A stretch of DNA of 64,000 bases. It comes from CADCUY01 sp964242735 (GTDB taxonomy: Bacteria; Actinomycetota; Actinomycetes; Actinomycetales; Quadrisphaeraceae). The notes below the pieces were generated by a model that saw only the letters and a program-made list of their open reading frames with translations, was not told the DNA's origin and did no database searches. The stretch spans positions 62,001-126,000 of the forward strand of contig CAXTAK010000007.1 in NCBI GenBank assembly GCA_964242735.1, in the 5' to 3' direction. Shown piece by piece: positions 26,107 to 35,516 of this stretch (position 1 is its first letter; every line of letters begins with the position of its first letter). Position numbers and translations under genes: made by a program.

Positions 26107-26216
26107 GGCGGAAGTACCGAGGTGCGATGGGGCGCGATGCTGCGTCCAGCCCCCGGCACGGCTGACCGGCGGACCACGGGCGGCGCGGCAGCGGCCCGGA
26201 GACTGCGGAGGCACAC

Positions 26217-27821
26217 ATGAGCGACCCCGACGGCGTGAGCGTCACGGCCCCCCGACACCCCCGCTTCGAGGAGGTGCTGACCCCGAGGGCGCTGGGGCTG
26301 CTCGCCCTGCTGCACCGCGAGCTCGAAGGGCGCCGGCGCGAGCTGCTCGCCCGTCGCAGCGAGCGGGTCGCCGACCTCGCCGCCGGTGGCACCCTCGCCT
26401 TCCTCCCCGAGACCAGCGCCGTCCGCGACGACACGACGTGGAAGGTGGCGCCCCCCGCCCCCGGCCTGGTGGACCGCCGCGTGGAGATCACCGGACCCAC
26501 CGACCGCAAGATGACCATCAACGCGCTGAACTCAGGCGCGAGGGTGTGGCTCGCCGACCACGAGGACGCCAACACCCCGCTGTGGGAGAACGTCGTCGGC
26601 GGGCAGCTGAACCTGCTCGACGCCGTCACCCGCCGCATCGACTTCACCAGCGAGGAGGGCAAGAGCTACGCCCTGCGCCCCGACGCGGAGCTGGCCACCA
26701 TCGTGCTGCGGCCCCGGGGCTGGCACCTGCCCGAGAAGCACGTGACCGTCGACGGCGAGGAGGTCTCCGGGTCGCTGGTCGACTTCGCGCTGTACCTGGC
26801 CACCTGCGGGCAGCTGCAGGTCGACCGCGGCGCCGGACCGTACTTCTACCTGCCCAAGCTGGAGTCCCACCTCGAGGCGAGGTTGTGGAACGACGCCTTC
26901 GTCCTCGCCCAGGACCACCTCGGCATGCCCCGCGGCACCATCCGGGCCACGGTGCTCATCGAGACCTACCCCGCGGCCTTCGAGATGGACGAGATCCTGT
27001 ACGAGCTCCGCGAGCACTCCTCGGGCCTGAACGCCGGCCGGTGGGACTACATGTTCAGCATCATCAAGAGCTTCCGCACCCGCGGGGACGAGTTCCTGCT
27101 CCCCGACCGCAACTCCGTGACCATGACGGTCCCCTTCATGCGCGCCTACACCGAGCTGCTCGTGCGCACCTGCCACGCGCGGGGCGCCCACGCCATCGGC
27201 GGCATGGCCGCGTTCATCCCCAGCAAGGACTCCGTCGTCAACGAGCAGGCCTTCGCGAAGGTGCGGGCCGACAAGCGGCGGGAGGCCGGCGACGGCTTCG
27301 ACGGCTCGTGGGTCGCGCACCCCGGCATGGTCGAGCTGTGCGACGAGGTGTTCACCGCCGTGCTCGGGCGGCGCCCGAACCAGCTCGACCGCACTCGCGA
27401 CGACGTCCACGTCACCGCCGAGCAGCTGCTCGACGTCGCCTCGACGCCCGGTGAGGTCACCGAGGCCGGGCTGCGCAGCAACGTCAGCGTCGGCATCCAG
27501 TACCTCGAGTCGTGGCTGCGGGGCGCGGGCGCGGTCGGCATCAACAACCTCATGGAGGACGCCGCCACCGCGGAGATCTCCCGCAGCCAGGTGTGGCAGT
27601 GGCTCCACAACGACGTCGAGCTCGCCGGTGGGCACAAGGTGACCCGAGAGCTCGTCGAGCGGGTGATCGACGAGGAGGTCACCCTCATCCACTACCGCGT
27701 CGGCGACGAGCGCTTCACCCACGGCCGGTGGGAGGACGCGCGCAGCACCTTCACGCAGATGGCGCTGGCGGAGGAGTACCCCGACTTCCTGACGCTGCCG
27801 GCGTACGCCCAGATGCCGTGA
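26217..27821 (+). CDS. aceB: Malate synthase A
   Basis: 534 aa, the length of the A isoform. Signature DHEDANTPLWENVVGGQLNL (~120-139), catalytic region RATVLIETYPAAFEMDEILYEL with the Mg2+-binding Glu, and GMAAFIPSKD. Condenses glyoxylate with acetyl-CoA to malate. No isocitrate lyase is in the window, so its partner here is glycolate oxidation. The ATG at 26217 is first after the divergent promoter, which leaves a ~130-nt leader. The stop is 53 bp before glcD. Confidence 0.96.
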   Translation: MSDPDGVSVTAPRHPRFEEVLTPRALGLLALLHRELEGRRRELLARRSERVADLAAGGTLAFLPETSAVRDDTTWKVAPPAPGLVDRRVEITGPTDRKMTINALNSGARVWLADHEDANTPLWENVVGGQLNLLDAVTRRIDFTSEEGKSYALRPDAELATIVLRPRGWHLPEKHVTVDGEEVSGSLVDFALYLATCGQLQVDRGAGPYFYLPKLESHLEARLWNDAFVLAQDHLGMPRGTIRATVLIETYPAAFEMDEILYELREHSSGLNAGRWDYMFSIIKSFRTRGDEFLLPDRNSVTMTVPFMRAYTELLVRTCHARGAHAIGGMAAFIPSKDSVVNEQAFAKVRADKRREAGDGFDGSWVAHPGMVELCDEVFTAVLGRRPNQLDRTRDDVHVTAEQLLDVASTPGEVTEAGLRSNVSVGIQYLESWLRGAGAVGINNLMEDAATAEISRSQVWQWLHNDVELAGGHKVTRELVERVIDEEVTLIHYRVGDERFTHGRWEDARSTFTQMALAEEYPDFLTLPAYAQMP

Positions 27822-27873
27822 GCCAGAGGCCGTGAGCAGCACCCACCGCACCACCTCGAGGGAGACCGAGCCG

Positions 27874-29442
27874 ATGAGCCCGACGAGCATGGACAGCACC
27901 CACGGCACCACCACCACGGCCGGCCCCCTCAGTGCGGAGGGAGCCGGCGCCACGGGCGAGGCAGGGAATCCCGGCGCCAGTGCCCGCGGGATCGCTGCCG
28001 TGGCGGCGCTGGCCCGGTCGGTGCTGTCCGCGGACGGCGTCATCGACGACCCGGCCCAGCTGGGCACCTACGCGTGCGACGGGCTGACCCACTACCGGGT
28101 CAGCCCCGCCCTGGTGGTGATGCCCACCACCGCCGAGCAGATCGCCGCGGTGGTCACCGCGTGCGCCGAGCACGACGTGCCCTTCGTGGCCCGCGGGTCG
28201 GGCACCGGGCTGTCCGGCGGGGCGCTGCCGCGGGCCGACGGGGTCCTCATCGTGACCTCGCGGATGCGCACCGTCCGCGAGGTGCGCCTGGCCGACCAGC
28301 GCGCCGTCGTCGACCCCGGGGTCATCAACCTCGACCTGAGCCGCGCCACCACCGCCGGCGGCTACTACTTCGCCCCCGATCCCTCCAGCCAGACGGTGTG
28401 CTCGATCGGCGGCAACCTCGCCGAGAACTCCGGAGGCGCCCACTGCCTGAAGTACGGGTTCACCACCAACCACGTGCTGGGCGCGGAGCTCGTCACCCCC
28501 CAGGGCGACCTCGTCGAGCTCGGCGGTCTGGCCCCCGACGCCCCCGGGTACGACCTGCTCGGCACCGTGGTGGGCTCCGAGGGCACCCTCGGCGTGGTCA
28601 GCCGCGTGACGGTGCGCCTGGTGCGCCTGCCCGAGCGGGTGGTCACGGTGCTCGTGGGCTTCCCCTCCACCGACGAGGCGGGGGCGGCGACGTCGGCCAT
28701 CATCAGCGCGGGCATCCTCCCCTCGGCCATCGAGCTGATGGACGCCCTCGCCATCGAGGCCGCCGAGGCCGCGGTGCACTGCGACTACCCCGCGGGCGCC
28801 GGCGCGGTGCTCGTCATCGAGCTGGACGGCCCGGCCGCGGAGGTCGAGCACGAGTTCGCGGAGGTGCAGCGCCACATCGGTGACCACGGCGCCTTCGGCA
28901 CCCGCATCGCCGACGACCCCGCCGACCGCGCCCTGATCTGGAAGGGCCGCAAGTCGGCCTTCGCCGCCGTCGGCCGCATCAGCCCGGACTACATCGTCCA
29001 GGACGGGGTGATCCCGCGCACCGCCCTGCCGGAGGTGCTGCGGGCCATCACCGAGCTGTCGCAGGCCTCGGGGGTGCGCGTGGCCAACGTCTTCCACGCC
29101 GGTGACGGCAACCTGCACCCCCTGGTGCTCTTCGACGAGCGCATCGAGGGCGCGACCGCAGCCGCCGAGGAGGTCAGCGGGGCCATCCTCGACCTCTGCA
29201 TCAGCCGTGGCGGCTCGATCACCGGTGAGCACGGCGTCGGCATCGACAAGGCCGCGTACATGCCGCGGATGTTCACCGACGACGACCTCGACACCATGCA
29301 GCGCCTCCGGTGCGCCTTCGACCCGGGGGGCATCGCCAACCCGGGCAAGATCTTCCCCACCCCGCGGCTGTGCGGAGAGGTGCCCGGCAAGCACAAGGGC
29401 GCCCACCCGCTGGCCAGCGCCGGCGTGGCAGAGGTGTTCTGA
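27874..29442 (+). CDS. glcD: Glycolate oxidase FAD subunit GlcD
   Basis: 522 aa. FAD-binding type 4 domain (VPFVARGSGTGLSGGALP, then CSIGGNLAENSGGAHCLKYG) and a C-terminal FAD-oxidase domain (VANVFHAGDGNLHPLVLFDE, SITGEHGVGIDKAAYM). With GlcE and GlcF it oxidises glycolate to glyoxylate, passing electrons to the respiratory chain. I chose the ATG at 27874 because GAGGGAG lies 9 nt upstream; a GTG at 27832 would add 14 residues. D-lactate dehydrogenases share this fold, but the adjacent glcE/glcF and glyoxylate genes support glycolate. Confidence 0.93.
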   Translation: MSPTSMDSTHGTTTTAGPLSAEGAGATGEAGNPGASARGIAAVAALARSVLSADGVIDDPAQLGTYACDGLTHYRVSPALVVMPTTAEQIAAVVTACAEHDVPFVARGSGTGLSGGALPRADGVLIVTSRMRTVREVRLADQRAVVDPGVINLDLSRATTAGGYYFAPDPSSQTVCSIGGNLAENSGGAHCLKYGFTTNHVLGAELVTPQGDLVELGGLAPDAPGYDLLGTVVGSEGTLGVVSRVTVRLVRLPERVVTVLVGFPSTDEAGAATSAIISAGILPSAIELMDALAIEAAEAAVHCDYPAGAGAVLVIELDGPAAEVEHEFAEVQRHIGDHGAFGTRIADDPADRALIWKGRKSAFAAVGRISPDYIVQDGVIPRTALPEVLRAITELSQASGVRVANVFHAGDGNLHPLVLFDERIEGATAAAEEVSGAILDLCISRGGSITGEHGVGIDKAAYMPRMFTDDDLDTMQRLRCAFDPGGIANPGKIFPTPRLCGEVPGKHKGAHPLASAGVAEVF

Positions 29443-29464
29443 TGGCTCTCGCCGAGGTGGTCCG

Positions 29465-30739
29465 ATGACCGCCCTCGCGCACGACCTCGACGCCGCCCGG
29501 CTCTCCCTGGCGGGCGCGTGCGACGACGTCGCCGACGCGAGTGACGGGGACGCCGTCGGCGGCGTGGGCCCGTCGCTGGTCGCCCGGCCCCGGTCGACGG
29601 CGGAGACCGCCCAGGTGCTGGCCGCCGCGGCGTCCCACCACCTCAGCGTCGTCCCCCGCGGCCACGGCACGAAGATGGCGTGGGGCCGCCCCCCCGAGCG
29701 GGTCGACCTGGTGCTCGACACCTCCGGGATGGACCAGGTCCTCGACCACGCCGCCGGGGACCTCATCGTGGAGGTGCAGGCCGGTACCCGCCTCGCCGAG
29801 GTGCAGTCCGCCGTCGCCGGGGCGGGGCAGCGCCTGGCCCTGGACGACACCGGTCCCGGCTCCAGCGTCGGCGGGGCGCTGGCCACCGGCGCCAGCGGTC
29901 CCCTGCGCGTCGCGGTCGGCACCGCGCGCGACCTCGTCATCGGCATGACCGCCGTGCGCGCCGACGGGGTCGTGACGAAGTCGGGGGGGCGGGTGGTGAA
30001 GAACGTCGCCGGCTACGACATCGGCAAGCTGCTCATCGGCTCCTACGGGACCCTGGCGGTCATCACCTCGGCGGTCTTCCGCCTCCACCCCGTGCCCGCG
30101 GCCCGCCAGGTGGTGCAGGTCGGGGTCGACTCCCCGGACGACGTCCACCGCCTCGCCCACGCCGTGATCCACTCCCAGCTGGTGCCGGCGGCGGTGGAGG
30201 TGGAGTGGCCCGCGTCCACCGGCGCCACCCTGAGCCTGCTCCTCGAGGGCACCCCCGCCGGGGTCGGGGACCGCACGGCGGCGCTGCTCACCCTGCTCGG
30301 CCCGGGCGCCACCAGTTCGGCGGAGCTCCCCGACCGCTGGGCCCGCCACCCCTGGGACGACGGCGGCACCGGGCTGAAGCTGACCTTCGCCCTGTCGGGC
30401 CTGCGGGCGGTGCTGGCGACCGCCCGCGCGTGCGGGCGGGACCGCGGCGCCTGTGTCGGGGCCGTCCCGTCGCTGAGCGGCTCCGCCGGGGCTGGCGTGC
30501 TGCACGCGGCGCTGCCGCCGGGCACCCCGCCCGCCCAGGTCGCCGAGACCGTGCGCCGGTTGCGGGCCGTGTGCACCGAGCACGGCGGTGCGGCCGTGGT
30601 GCTCACCGCGCCGCGCGACGTGGAGGAGGCGGTGGACGCCTGGGGCCCGGTCCCCGCGATCGATCTCATGCGCCGCGTCAAGGACCAGTTCGACCCCGAG
30701 CACCGACTGGCGCCGGGCCGCTTCGTGGGGGGTATCTGA
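29465..30739 (+). CDS. glcE: Glycolate oxidase FAD-binding subunit GlcE
   Basis: 424 aa, an FAD-binding type 4 protein with VVPRGHGTKMAWG, DDTGPGSSVGGALATGASGPLR and GGRVVKNVAGYDIGKLLIGSYGTL, the usual GlcE landmarks. It lacks the C-terminal FAD-oxidase domain of GlcD. Second subunit of the glycolate oxidase complex. Starts 23 bp after glcD, and its last base overlaps the glcF start (TGATG). Confidence 0.93.
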   Translation: MTALAHDLDAARLSLAGACDDVADASDGDAVGGVGPSLVARPRSTAETAQVLAAAASHHLSVVPRGHGTKMAWGRPPERVDLVLDTSGMDQVLDHAAGDLIVEVQAGTRLAEVQSAVAGAGQRLALDDTGPGSSVGGALATGASGPLRVAVGTARDLVIGMTAVRADGVVTKSGGRVVKNVAGYDIGKLLIGSYGTLAVITSAVFRLHPVPAARQVVQVGVDSPDDVHRLAHAVIHSQLVPAAVEVEWPASTGATLSLLLEGTPAGVGDRTAALLTLLGPGATSSAELPDRWARHPWDDGGTGLKLTFALSGLRAVLATARACGRDRGACVGAVPSLSGSAGAGVLHAALPPGTPPAQVAETVRRLRAVCTEHGGAAVVLTAPRDVEEAVDAWGPVPAIDLMRRVKDQFDPEHRLAPGRFVGGI

Positions 30740-32085
30740 TGACCGACCTCGGCATGCCGCGCGCACCCGGCGCGCGCGTGGTTCGTCCGGCGTTCGACGA
30801 GCACGAGCCACCGGACGCCGCGCTCGTCGGCGACTGCGTGCACTGCGGCTTCTGCCTGCCCAGCTGCCCCACCTACGTGCTGTGGGGCGAGGAGATGGAC
30901 TCCCCGCGGGGGCGCATCGACCTCATGAAGCAGGGGTTGTCGGGGGAGCCGCTCAGCGACTCGATGGTGCAGCACTGGGACGCCTGCCTGGGCTGCATGG
31001 CCTGCGTGACCGCGTGCCCGTCGGGTGTGCAGTACGACAAGCTCATCGACACCACGCGCAACCAGGTGGAGCGGAACCACACCCGGTCGCTGCCCGACCG
31101 GGCGCTGCGGGGGATGATCTTCGCGCTGTTCCCGCACAAGGAGCGGCTCCGCGCGATCAGCGTGCCGCTGCGCCTCTACCAGCGCCTGCGGCTCGACGTG
31201 CTCGTGCGCCGCACCGGCCTGCTGGAGCGGTTCGTGCCCCAGCTGGCCGCGATGGAGGCCCTGGCCCCCACGCTCGGGCGGCGCACGCAGCTGCCCGAGC
31301 GGGTGCCGGCGACCGGTGCCCGGCGGGCGGTGGTGGGCATGCTCACCGGCTGCGTGCAGGGGGAGTTCTTCCCCGACGTCAACGCCGCGACCGCGCGGGT
31401 GCTCGCCGCCGAGGGCTGCGACGTGATCATCCCCCGCAAGCAGGGGTGCTGCGGTGCGCTGTCGGCGCACAACGGCCGCAAGGAGGAGGCGCAGGGGTAC
31501 GCGCGGGCGATGATCGACGCCTTCGCCGGCGCCGGGGTCGACCACGTGGTCGTCAACGCCGCGGGCTGCGGCTCGACCATGAAGGAGTACGCGGACCTGC
31601 TCGCCGACGACCCGGCCTACGCGCAGCGGGCCGCGGACTTCGCCGAGCGCGTCGAGGACGTCACCGAGATCATCGCCGATCTCGGCCCGGTGGCTCCCCG
31701 GCACCCCCTGGAGGTCACCGTCGCCTACCACGACGCCTGCCACCTCGCCCACGCGCAGGGGGTGCGCTCCCAGCCGCGCCAGCTGCTGCGCGGCATCCCG
31801 GGCCTGCAGCTGAAGGAGATCGCCGAGGGCGAGGTCTGCTGCGGGTCGGCGGGGATCTACAACATCCTCAACCCCGTGCCCGCGCGGGAGCTCGGTGACC
31901 GCAAGGCCGCGAACATCACCGCGACGGGCGCCTCCCTCCTCGTCACGGCGAACCCGGGGTGCCTCATGCAGGTCGCCACGGGTCTGGAGCGCTCCGGCGC
32001 TGACATCGGGATGGCGCACACCGTGCAGGTGCTCGACGCCTCGATCCGCGGGCTCCCCGTCACCGCCCTGCTCGACGGGGTCTGA
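30739..32085 (+). CDS. glcF: Glycolate oxidase iron-sulfur subunit GlcF
   Basis: 448 aa. Two [4Fe-4S] motifs (CVHCGFCLPSCPTY and CLGCMACVTACPSGVQYDKL) are followed by two CCG domains (GCCGALSAHNG and VCCGSAGIYNIL). This is the electron-transfer subunit of glycolate oxidase; CCG domains may bind a further cluster and the membrane partner. Translation is coupled to glcE. Confidence 0.95.
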   Translation: MTDLGMPRAPGARVVRPAFDEHEPPDAALVGDCVHCGFCLPSCPTYVLWGEEMDSPRGRIDLMKQGLSGEPLSDSMVQHWDACLGCMACVTACPSGVQYDKLIDTTRNQVERNHTRSLPDRALRGMIFALFPHKERLRAISVPLRLYQRLRLDVLVRRTGLLERFVPQLAAMEALAPTLGRRTQLPERVPATGARRAVVGMLTGCVQGEFFPDVNAATARVLAAEGCDVIIPRKQGCCGALSAHNGRKEEAQGYARAMIDAFAGAGVDHVVVNAAGCGSTMKEYADLLADDPAYAQRAADFAERVEDVTEIIADLGPVAPRHPLEVTVAYHDACHLAHAQGVRSQPRQLLRGIPGLQLKEIAEGEVCCGSAGIYNILNPVPARELGDRKAANITATGASLLVTANPGCLMQVATGLERSGADIGMAHTVQVLDASIRGLPVTALLDGV

Positions 32086-32138
32086 CCCGCCCCAGCGCCC
32101 ACCACCCCGCCCACACCCTCAGAGCCGAGGTCTGTCCG

Positions 32139-33959
32139 ATGCTCACCTACCAGCAGGACTTCACGCCCGTCGCGGGCTCCCTGGGACTGTCGGCGATCTT
32201 CGCCGCCCTGCCCCTGGTCGCCATCTTCATCCTCCTCGGCGCCTTGAAGGTCAAGGCGCAGTGGGCCGCGCTCGCCTCGCTGGGCGTCGCGCTGCTCGTC
32301 GCCGTCCTGGTCTACCGGATGCCGGTCGGCACAGCGCTGAACGCCGCCCTCGAGGGGTCGGTCTTCGGGTTCTTCCCCATCATGTGGATCGTCATCAACG
32401 CGATCTGGATCTACAACATGACGGTGACCACGGGGCACTTCGACGTCCTGCGCCGCTCCTTCGGGTCGATCTCGACCGACCAGCGGATCCAGGCGGTGAT
32501 CATCGCGTTCTGCTTCGGCGGGCTGCTCGAGGCGCTGGCGGGATTCGGCACACCGGTGGCGATCTCGTCCGTGATGCTCCTCGCGCTCGGCTTCAAGCCG
32601 TTGAAGGCCGCCTCGATCGCCCTGGTGGCGAACACCGCCCCGGTGGCGTTCGGCGCGCTGGGCACCCCGATCCTCACGATGGGCCGCGTCACCGGCCTGT
32701 CGGTGGAGGACATCGGTGCCACGGTCGGGCGCCAGACGCCGATCCTTGCGCTGTTCGTCCCCCTGGTCCTGGTCTACATGGTCGACGGCCGGCGCGGGCT
32801 GCGCCAGACCTGGCTGCCGGCGCTGCTGGCGGGCGTCGTCTTCGCGATAGGCCAGTTCCTCTGCGCCAACTACTTCATCGTCGAACTCGTCGACATCGTG
32901 GCCTCGCTCGCCGCCGCCATCGCGATCGTGGTGCTGCTGCGCTTCTGGCAGCCCGCGGAGATCCTCGAGGTCCGGGGCTTCGACGAGGCCGAGATCCAGG
33001 GCCGCATCAGCTCGGCGAAGGACGCGGCGCACCGCGTGGAGGTCGTCGGCGGTCGCTCGAGCGGCGCCACCGTCGGCGCCGCCGCCGCCGTGGCGAGCAC
33101 CGGGGCGGCGAGCGGCTCGACCGTGGCGAGCGGCCTCGGGGCTGACGACGCCGACCGTGACGTCGCACCGAGCGGTGGTGCGGGGCGCGCCCCGGCGGCC
33201 GCCGCCCCCGCCGACGCGCGCGCGGACGTGATCCGCGCCTACGCCCCCTACGCCATGATCATCGTGGTGTTCAGCATCTCGCAGATCCCCGCGGTGAAGG
33301 CCCTGCTCGCGAACGGCGTCGTCGCCTTCGCCTGGCCGGGCCTGGACGTGCTGAACGCGGCCGGTGAGCCGGTGAGCACCACGACGTTCAACTTCAACTG
33401 GCTGCCCGCCGGGGGCACCCTGGTGCTGATCAGCGGGCTGCTCACCATCCCGATCCTCGGCATCAGCGCTGGACGCGCTCTCAAGGCCTACGGCACCACC
33501 TACGACCAGCTCAAGTGGGCGATCGTGACCGTCATGTCCGTGCTCGGCCTGGCCTACGTGATGAACCTGTCCGGGCAGACCATCACGATCGGGCAGTGGA
33601 TGGCCGGCGCCGGCGCCTTCTTCGCCTTCCTCTCCCCGGTCCTGGGCTGGCTGGGGGTGGCCGTCACCGGGTCCGACACCTCCTCCAACGCCCTCTTCGG
33701 CACCCTGCAGATCGCGGCCGCCGCCGATGCGGGGCTCGACCCGCTGCTGCTCGCCTCGGCGAACACCTCCGGCGGTGTGCTCGGCAAGATGATCTCCCCC
33801 CAGAACCTGGCGATCGCGGCGGCCTCCGTCGGCCTCGCGGGGCAGGAGGGGGTGCTGTTCCGCAAGGTCGTGTGGTGGTCCATCGCCTTCCTGGTCGTCA
33901 TGGCCGCGCTCGTCTACCTGCAGTCCACGCCCGTCCTCGCCTGGATGCTGATCGGGTGA
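32139..33959 (+). CDS. L-lactate/glycolate permease (LctP family, GlcA-like)
   Basis: 606 aa, about 12-14 membrane segments. Family landmarks: FGGLLEALAGFGTPVAISSVML, GRQTPILALFVPL, and VTGSDTSSNALFGTLQ near the end. LctP-type proteins (TC 2.A.14) import lactate and glycolate with protons. Position right after glcDEF suggests glycolate as the main substrate (GlcA role). A 60-residue Ala/Gly/Ser/Asp-rich stretch at ~305-365 interrupts the membrane core and is probably a cytoplasmic loop. The ATG is 53 bp after glcF. Confidence 0.92.
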   Translation: MLTYQQDFTPVAGSLGLSAIFAALPLVAIFILLGALKVKAQWAALASLGVALLVAVLVYRMPVGTALNAALEGSVFGFFPIMWIVINAIWIYNMTVTTGHFDVLRRSFGSISTDQRIQAVIIAFCFGGLLEALAGFGTPVAISSVMLLALGFKPLKAASIALVANTAPVAFGALGTPILTMGRVTGLSVEDIGATVGRQTPILALFVPLVLVYMVDGRRGLRQTWLPALLAGVVFAIGQFLCANYFIVELVDIVASLAAAIAIVVLLRFWQPAEILEVRGFDEAEIQGRISSAKDAAHRVEVVGGRSSGATVGAAAAVASTGAASGSTVASGLGADDADRDVAPSGGAGRAPAAAAPADARADVIRAYAPYAMIIVVFSISQIPAVKALLANGVVAFAWPGLDVLNAAGEPVSTTTFNFNWLPAGGTLVLISGLLTIPILGISAGRALKAYGTTYDQLKWAIVTVMSVLGLAYVMNLSGQTITIGQWMAGAGAFFAFLSPVLGWLGVAVTGSDTSSNALFGTLQIAAAADAGLDPLLLASANTSGGVLGKMISPQNLAIAAASVGLAGQEGVLFRKVVWWSIAFLVVMAALVYLQSTPVLAWMLIG

Positions 33960-34091
33960 CGCCGTCGGCGCCCGGGCGGGTGGGCCTCGCTCGCGGGCCC
34001 GGGAACCGGCCGTCCTGCGCCGTATGCTCCCGTCGTGCGGGTGCACCGCTCACCCACGGGCGGTTGGCGCCCACTGCCGGAGGAGTGCTCG

Positions 34092-34898
34092 ATGACCGCT
34101 GCCGCTCCCGAGCAGCCCGCACCGGTCGGCACCGGCCCGGTGCAGTCCATCGAGCGCACCTTCCGCATCCTCGACGCGATGGCCGACGCGGGCGGCACCA
34201 CCGGCCTGTCGGAGCTGGCCGCCGCCGTGGACCTCCCGCTCCCCACCATCCACCGGCTGGTGCGCACCCTCGTCGCGCTGGGCTACGTGCGCCAAGAGCC
34301 GTCTCGCAAGTACGCGCTCGGCATCCGCCTGGTGCGCCTCGGTGAGGTGTCGGCCGCCACGATCGGCACGTGGGCGCTGCCCTACCTGACGGAGCTGGTG
34401 GAGACCACCGGTGAGTCGGTGAGCCTCGCGATGCTCGAGGGCGCCCAGGTCGTCTACGTCGGGCAGGCGCAGTCGCGGCAGTCGATGCGCATGTTCAACG
34501 AGGTGGGGCGCCGGGTCACCGCGCACTCCACCGCGACGGGCAAGGCGGTGCTGTCACTGCTGGACGACGAGGAGGTGCTCCGCCTCGTCCGGCGCCAGGG
34601 CCTCCCCGCGCACACCCCCCACACGATCACGGACCCCGACGACCTGATCGCGGCCCTCGCGGTCGTGCGCGCGCAGGGGTTCGCCGTCGACGACGGCGAG
34701 CACGAGGTGGGGGTGCGGTGCGTGGCGGTCACGGTGCCCCACGTGCCCTCGCGGATCGCACTGTCGGTCTCGGGGCCCACGCAGCGCATGACCGATGAGC
34801 TGATGGCCGCGTGGGTGCCGCTGCTGCGCGAGGCGGCAGCCCGCCTCTCCGGGCACCTCGCCGCGGACCCGGCGCCCGCAGGCTCGATGCAGCGGTGA
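34092..34898 (+). CDS. IclR-family transcriptional regulator of the glyoxylate/glycolate locus
   Basis: 268 aa. N-terminal winged helix (VQSIERTFRILDAMADAGGTTGLSELAAAVDLPLPTIHRLVRTLVALGYVRQ) and a C-terminal effector-binding domain (GESVSLAMLEGAQVVYVGQAQSR, HSTATGKAVLSLL, GFAVDDGEHEVGVRCVAVTV). IclR proteins typically bind dyads near the start site and respond to small acids such as glyoxylate. GGAGGAG precedes the ATG. It is the last gene of the rightward block and the obvious candidate to act on the operators at 25.97 and 26.09 kb. That link is inference. Confidence 0.92.
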   Translation: MTAAAPEQPAPVGTGPVQSIERTFRILDAMADAGGTTGLSELAAAVDLPLPTIHRLVRTLVALGYVRQEPSRKYALGIRLVRLGEVSAATIGTWALPYLTELVETTGESVSLAMLEGAQVVYVGQAQSRQSMRMFNEVGRRVTAHSTATGKAVLSLLDDEEVLRLVRRQGLPAHTPHTITDPDDLIAALAVVRAQGFAVDDGEHEVGVRCVAVTVPHVPSRIALSVSGPTQRMTDELMAAWVPLLREAAARLSGHLAADPAPAGSMQR

Positions 34899-34944
34899 GC
34901 CGACCGGCGCCACCGGCGCCGCGGTGACAGGCCGGGGTGGTGGA

Positions 34945-35496
34945 TCAGACGACGGCCGAGCCGCCGTCCCGCAGCAGGTGCAGGGCGCCGTCGCGGGTGA
35001 GGAGCTGCATGCCCAGGACGTCGCACCGCAGGCCGCCGCTGCCGTCCGCGCTCACCGGGAGCAGGGCGCCGTCGACCAGGCGGAACAGCTCCACCCGCCG
35101 TCCCCCGGGGTGGACGACCACTCCCTCCCGCACGCCCAGCGCGGCGTAGAACGGCAGCTTCGCGTAGCTGTCGTCGTCGGGTGAGCGGAGCTCGGCGCCC
35201 TCGGCGCCCTCGGCGCCGCGGTGCGAGGTCTGGTCAGGGCGGCAGAGGAGCAGGTCGGGCACCCGGTGGTCGCGCTCGGCGCGGAACAGGCCGGTGTCGA
35301 AGTACGACGCCAGGCTCGTGACATCGGCTCGTTGTCGCAGGTGGAAGTACAGGTCTCCGCTGAGCTCCTGGTGAGCCTCGGTCGGCGGGGGCAGCATGTG
35401 CAGCACTCCGTCCCACATCTCGTCGCGCAGGTCACCACCGCGCAGACGACGCTCCAGCAGCATGTCTTCCGGCACCTCGAGCAGCACACCCCTCAC
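34945..35496 (-). CDS. Uma2-family putative restriction endonuclease
   Basis: 183 aa, in the PD-(D/E)XK family Uma2 (DUF820): MWDGVLHMLPPPTEAHQELSGDL near the N-terminus, VPDLLLCRP (active-site Asp), then SPDDDSYAKLPFYAALGVREGVVV (Asp/Lys region) and a C-terminal strand pair. Function is unknown in most bacteria; the family is abundant in cyanobacteria and actinobacteria and may be a domesticated nuclease. The GTG at 35496 fits the family start, and the frame is open upstream across apbC, where it is antisense. A GCGCCCTCG-type triple repeat (AEGAEGAE) lies at 35188-35220. Confidence 0.75.
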   Translation of the reverse strand: MRGVLLEVPEDMLLERRLRGGDLRDEMWDGVLHMLPPPTEAHQELSGDLYFHLRQRADVTSLASYFDTGLFRAERDHRVPDLLLCRPDQTSHRGAEGAEGAELRSPDDDSYAKLPFYAALGVREGVVVHPGGRRVELFRLVDGALLPVSADGSGGLRCDVLGMQLLTRDGALHLLRDGGSAVV

Positions 35497-35516
35497 GGCG
35501 GTGAGCGCAGCTGCGG

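Noticed and set aside
30043..32019. 658-residue minus-strand frame across glcE/glcF
   Set aside because: Shadow of the glc genes; the plus strand has clear FAD and iron-sulfur motifs.
33960..34091. GC-rich inverted stretch between the permease and iclR as a terminator
   Set aside because: Only short interrupted pairing around GGGCC/GGCCC; not convincing compared with the perfect hairpin at 15875.
35188..35220. Short repeat in the Uma2 gene as a mobile-element footprint
   Set aside because: It is a simple in-frame GCGCCCTCG-type triplet expansion (AEGAEGAE) within coding sequence, with no flanking duplication.
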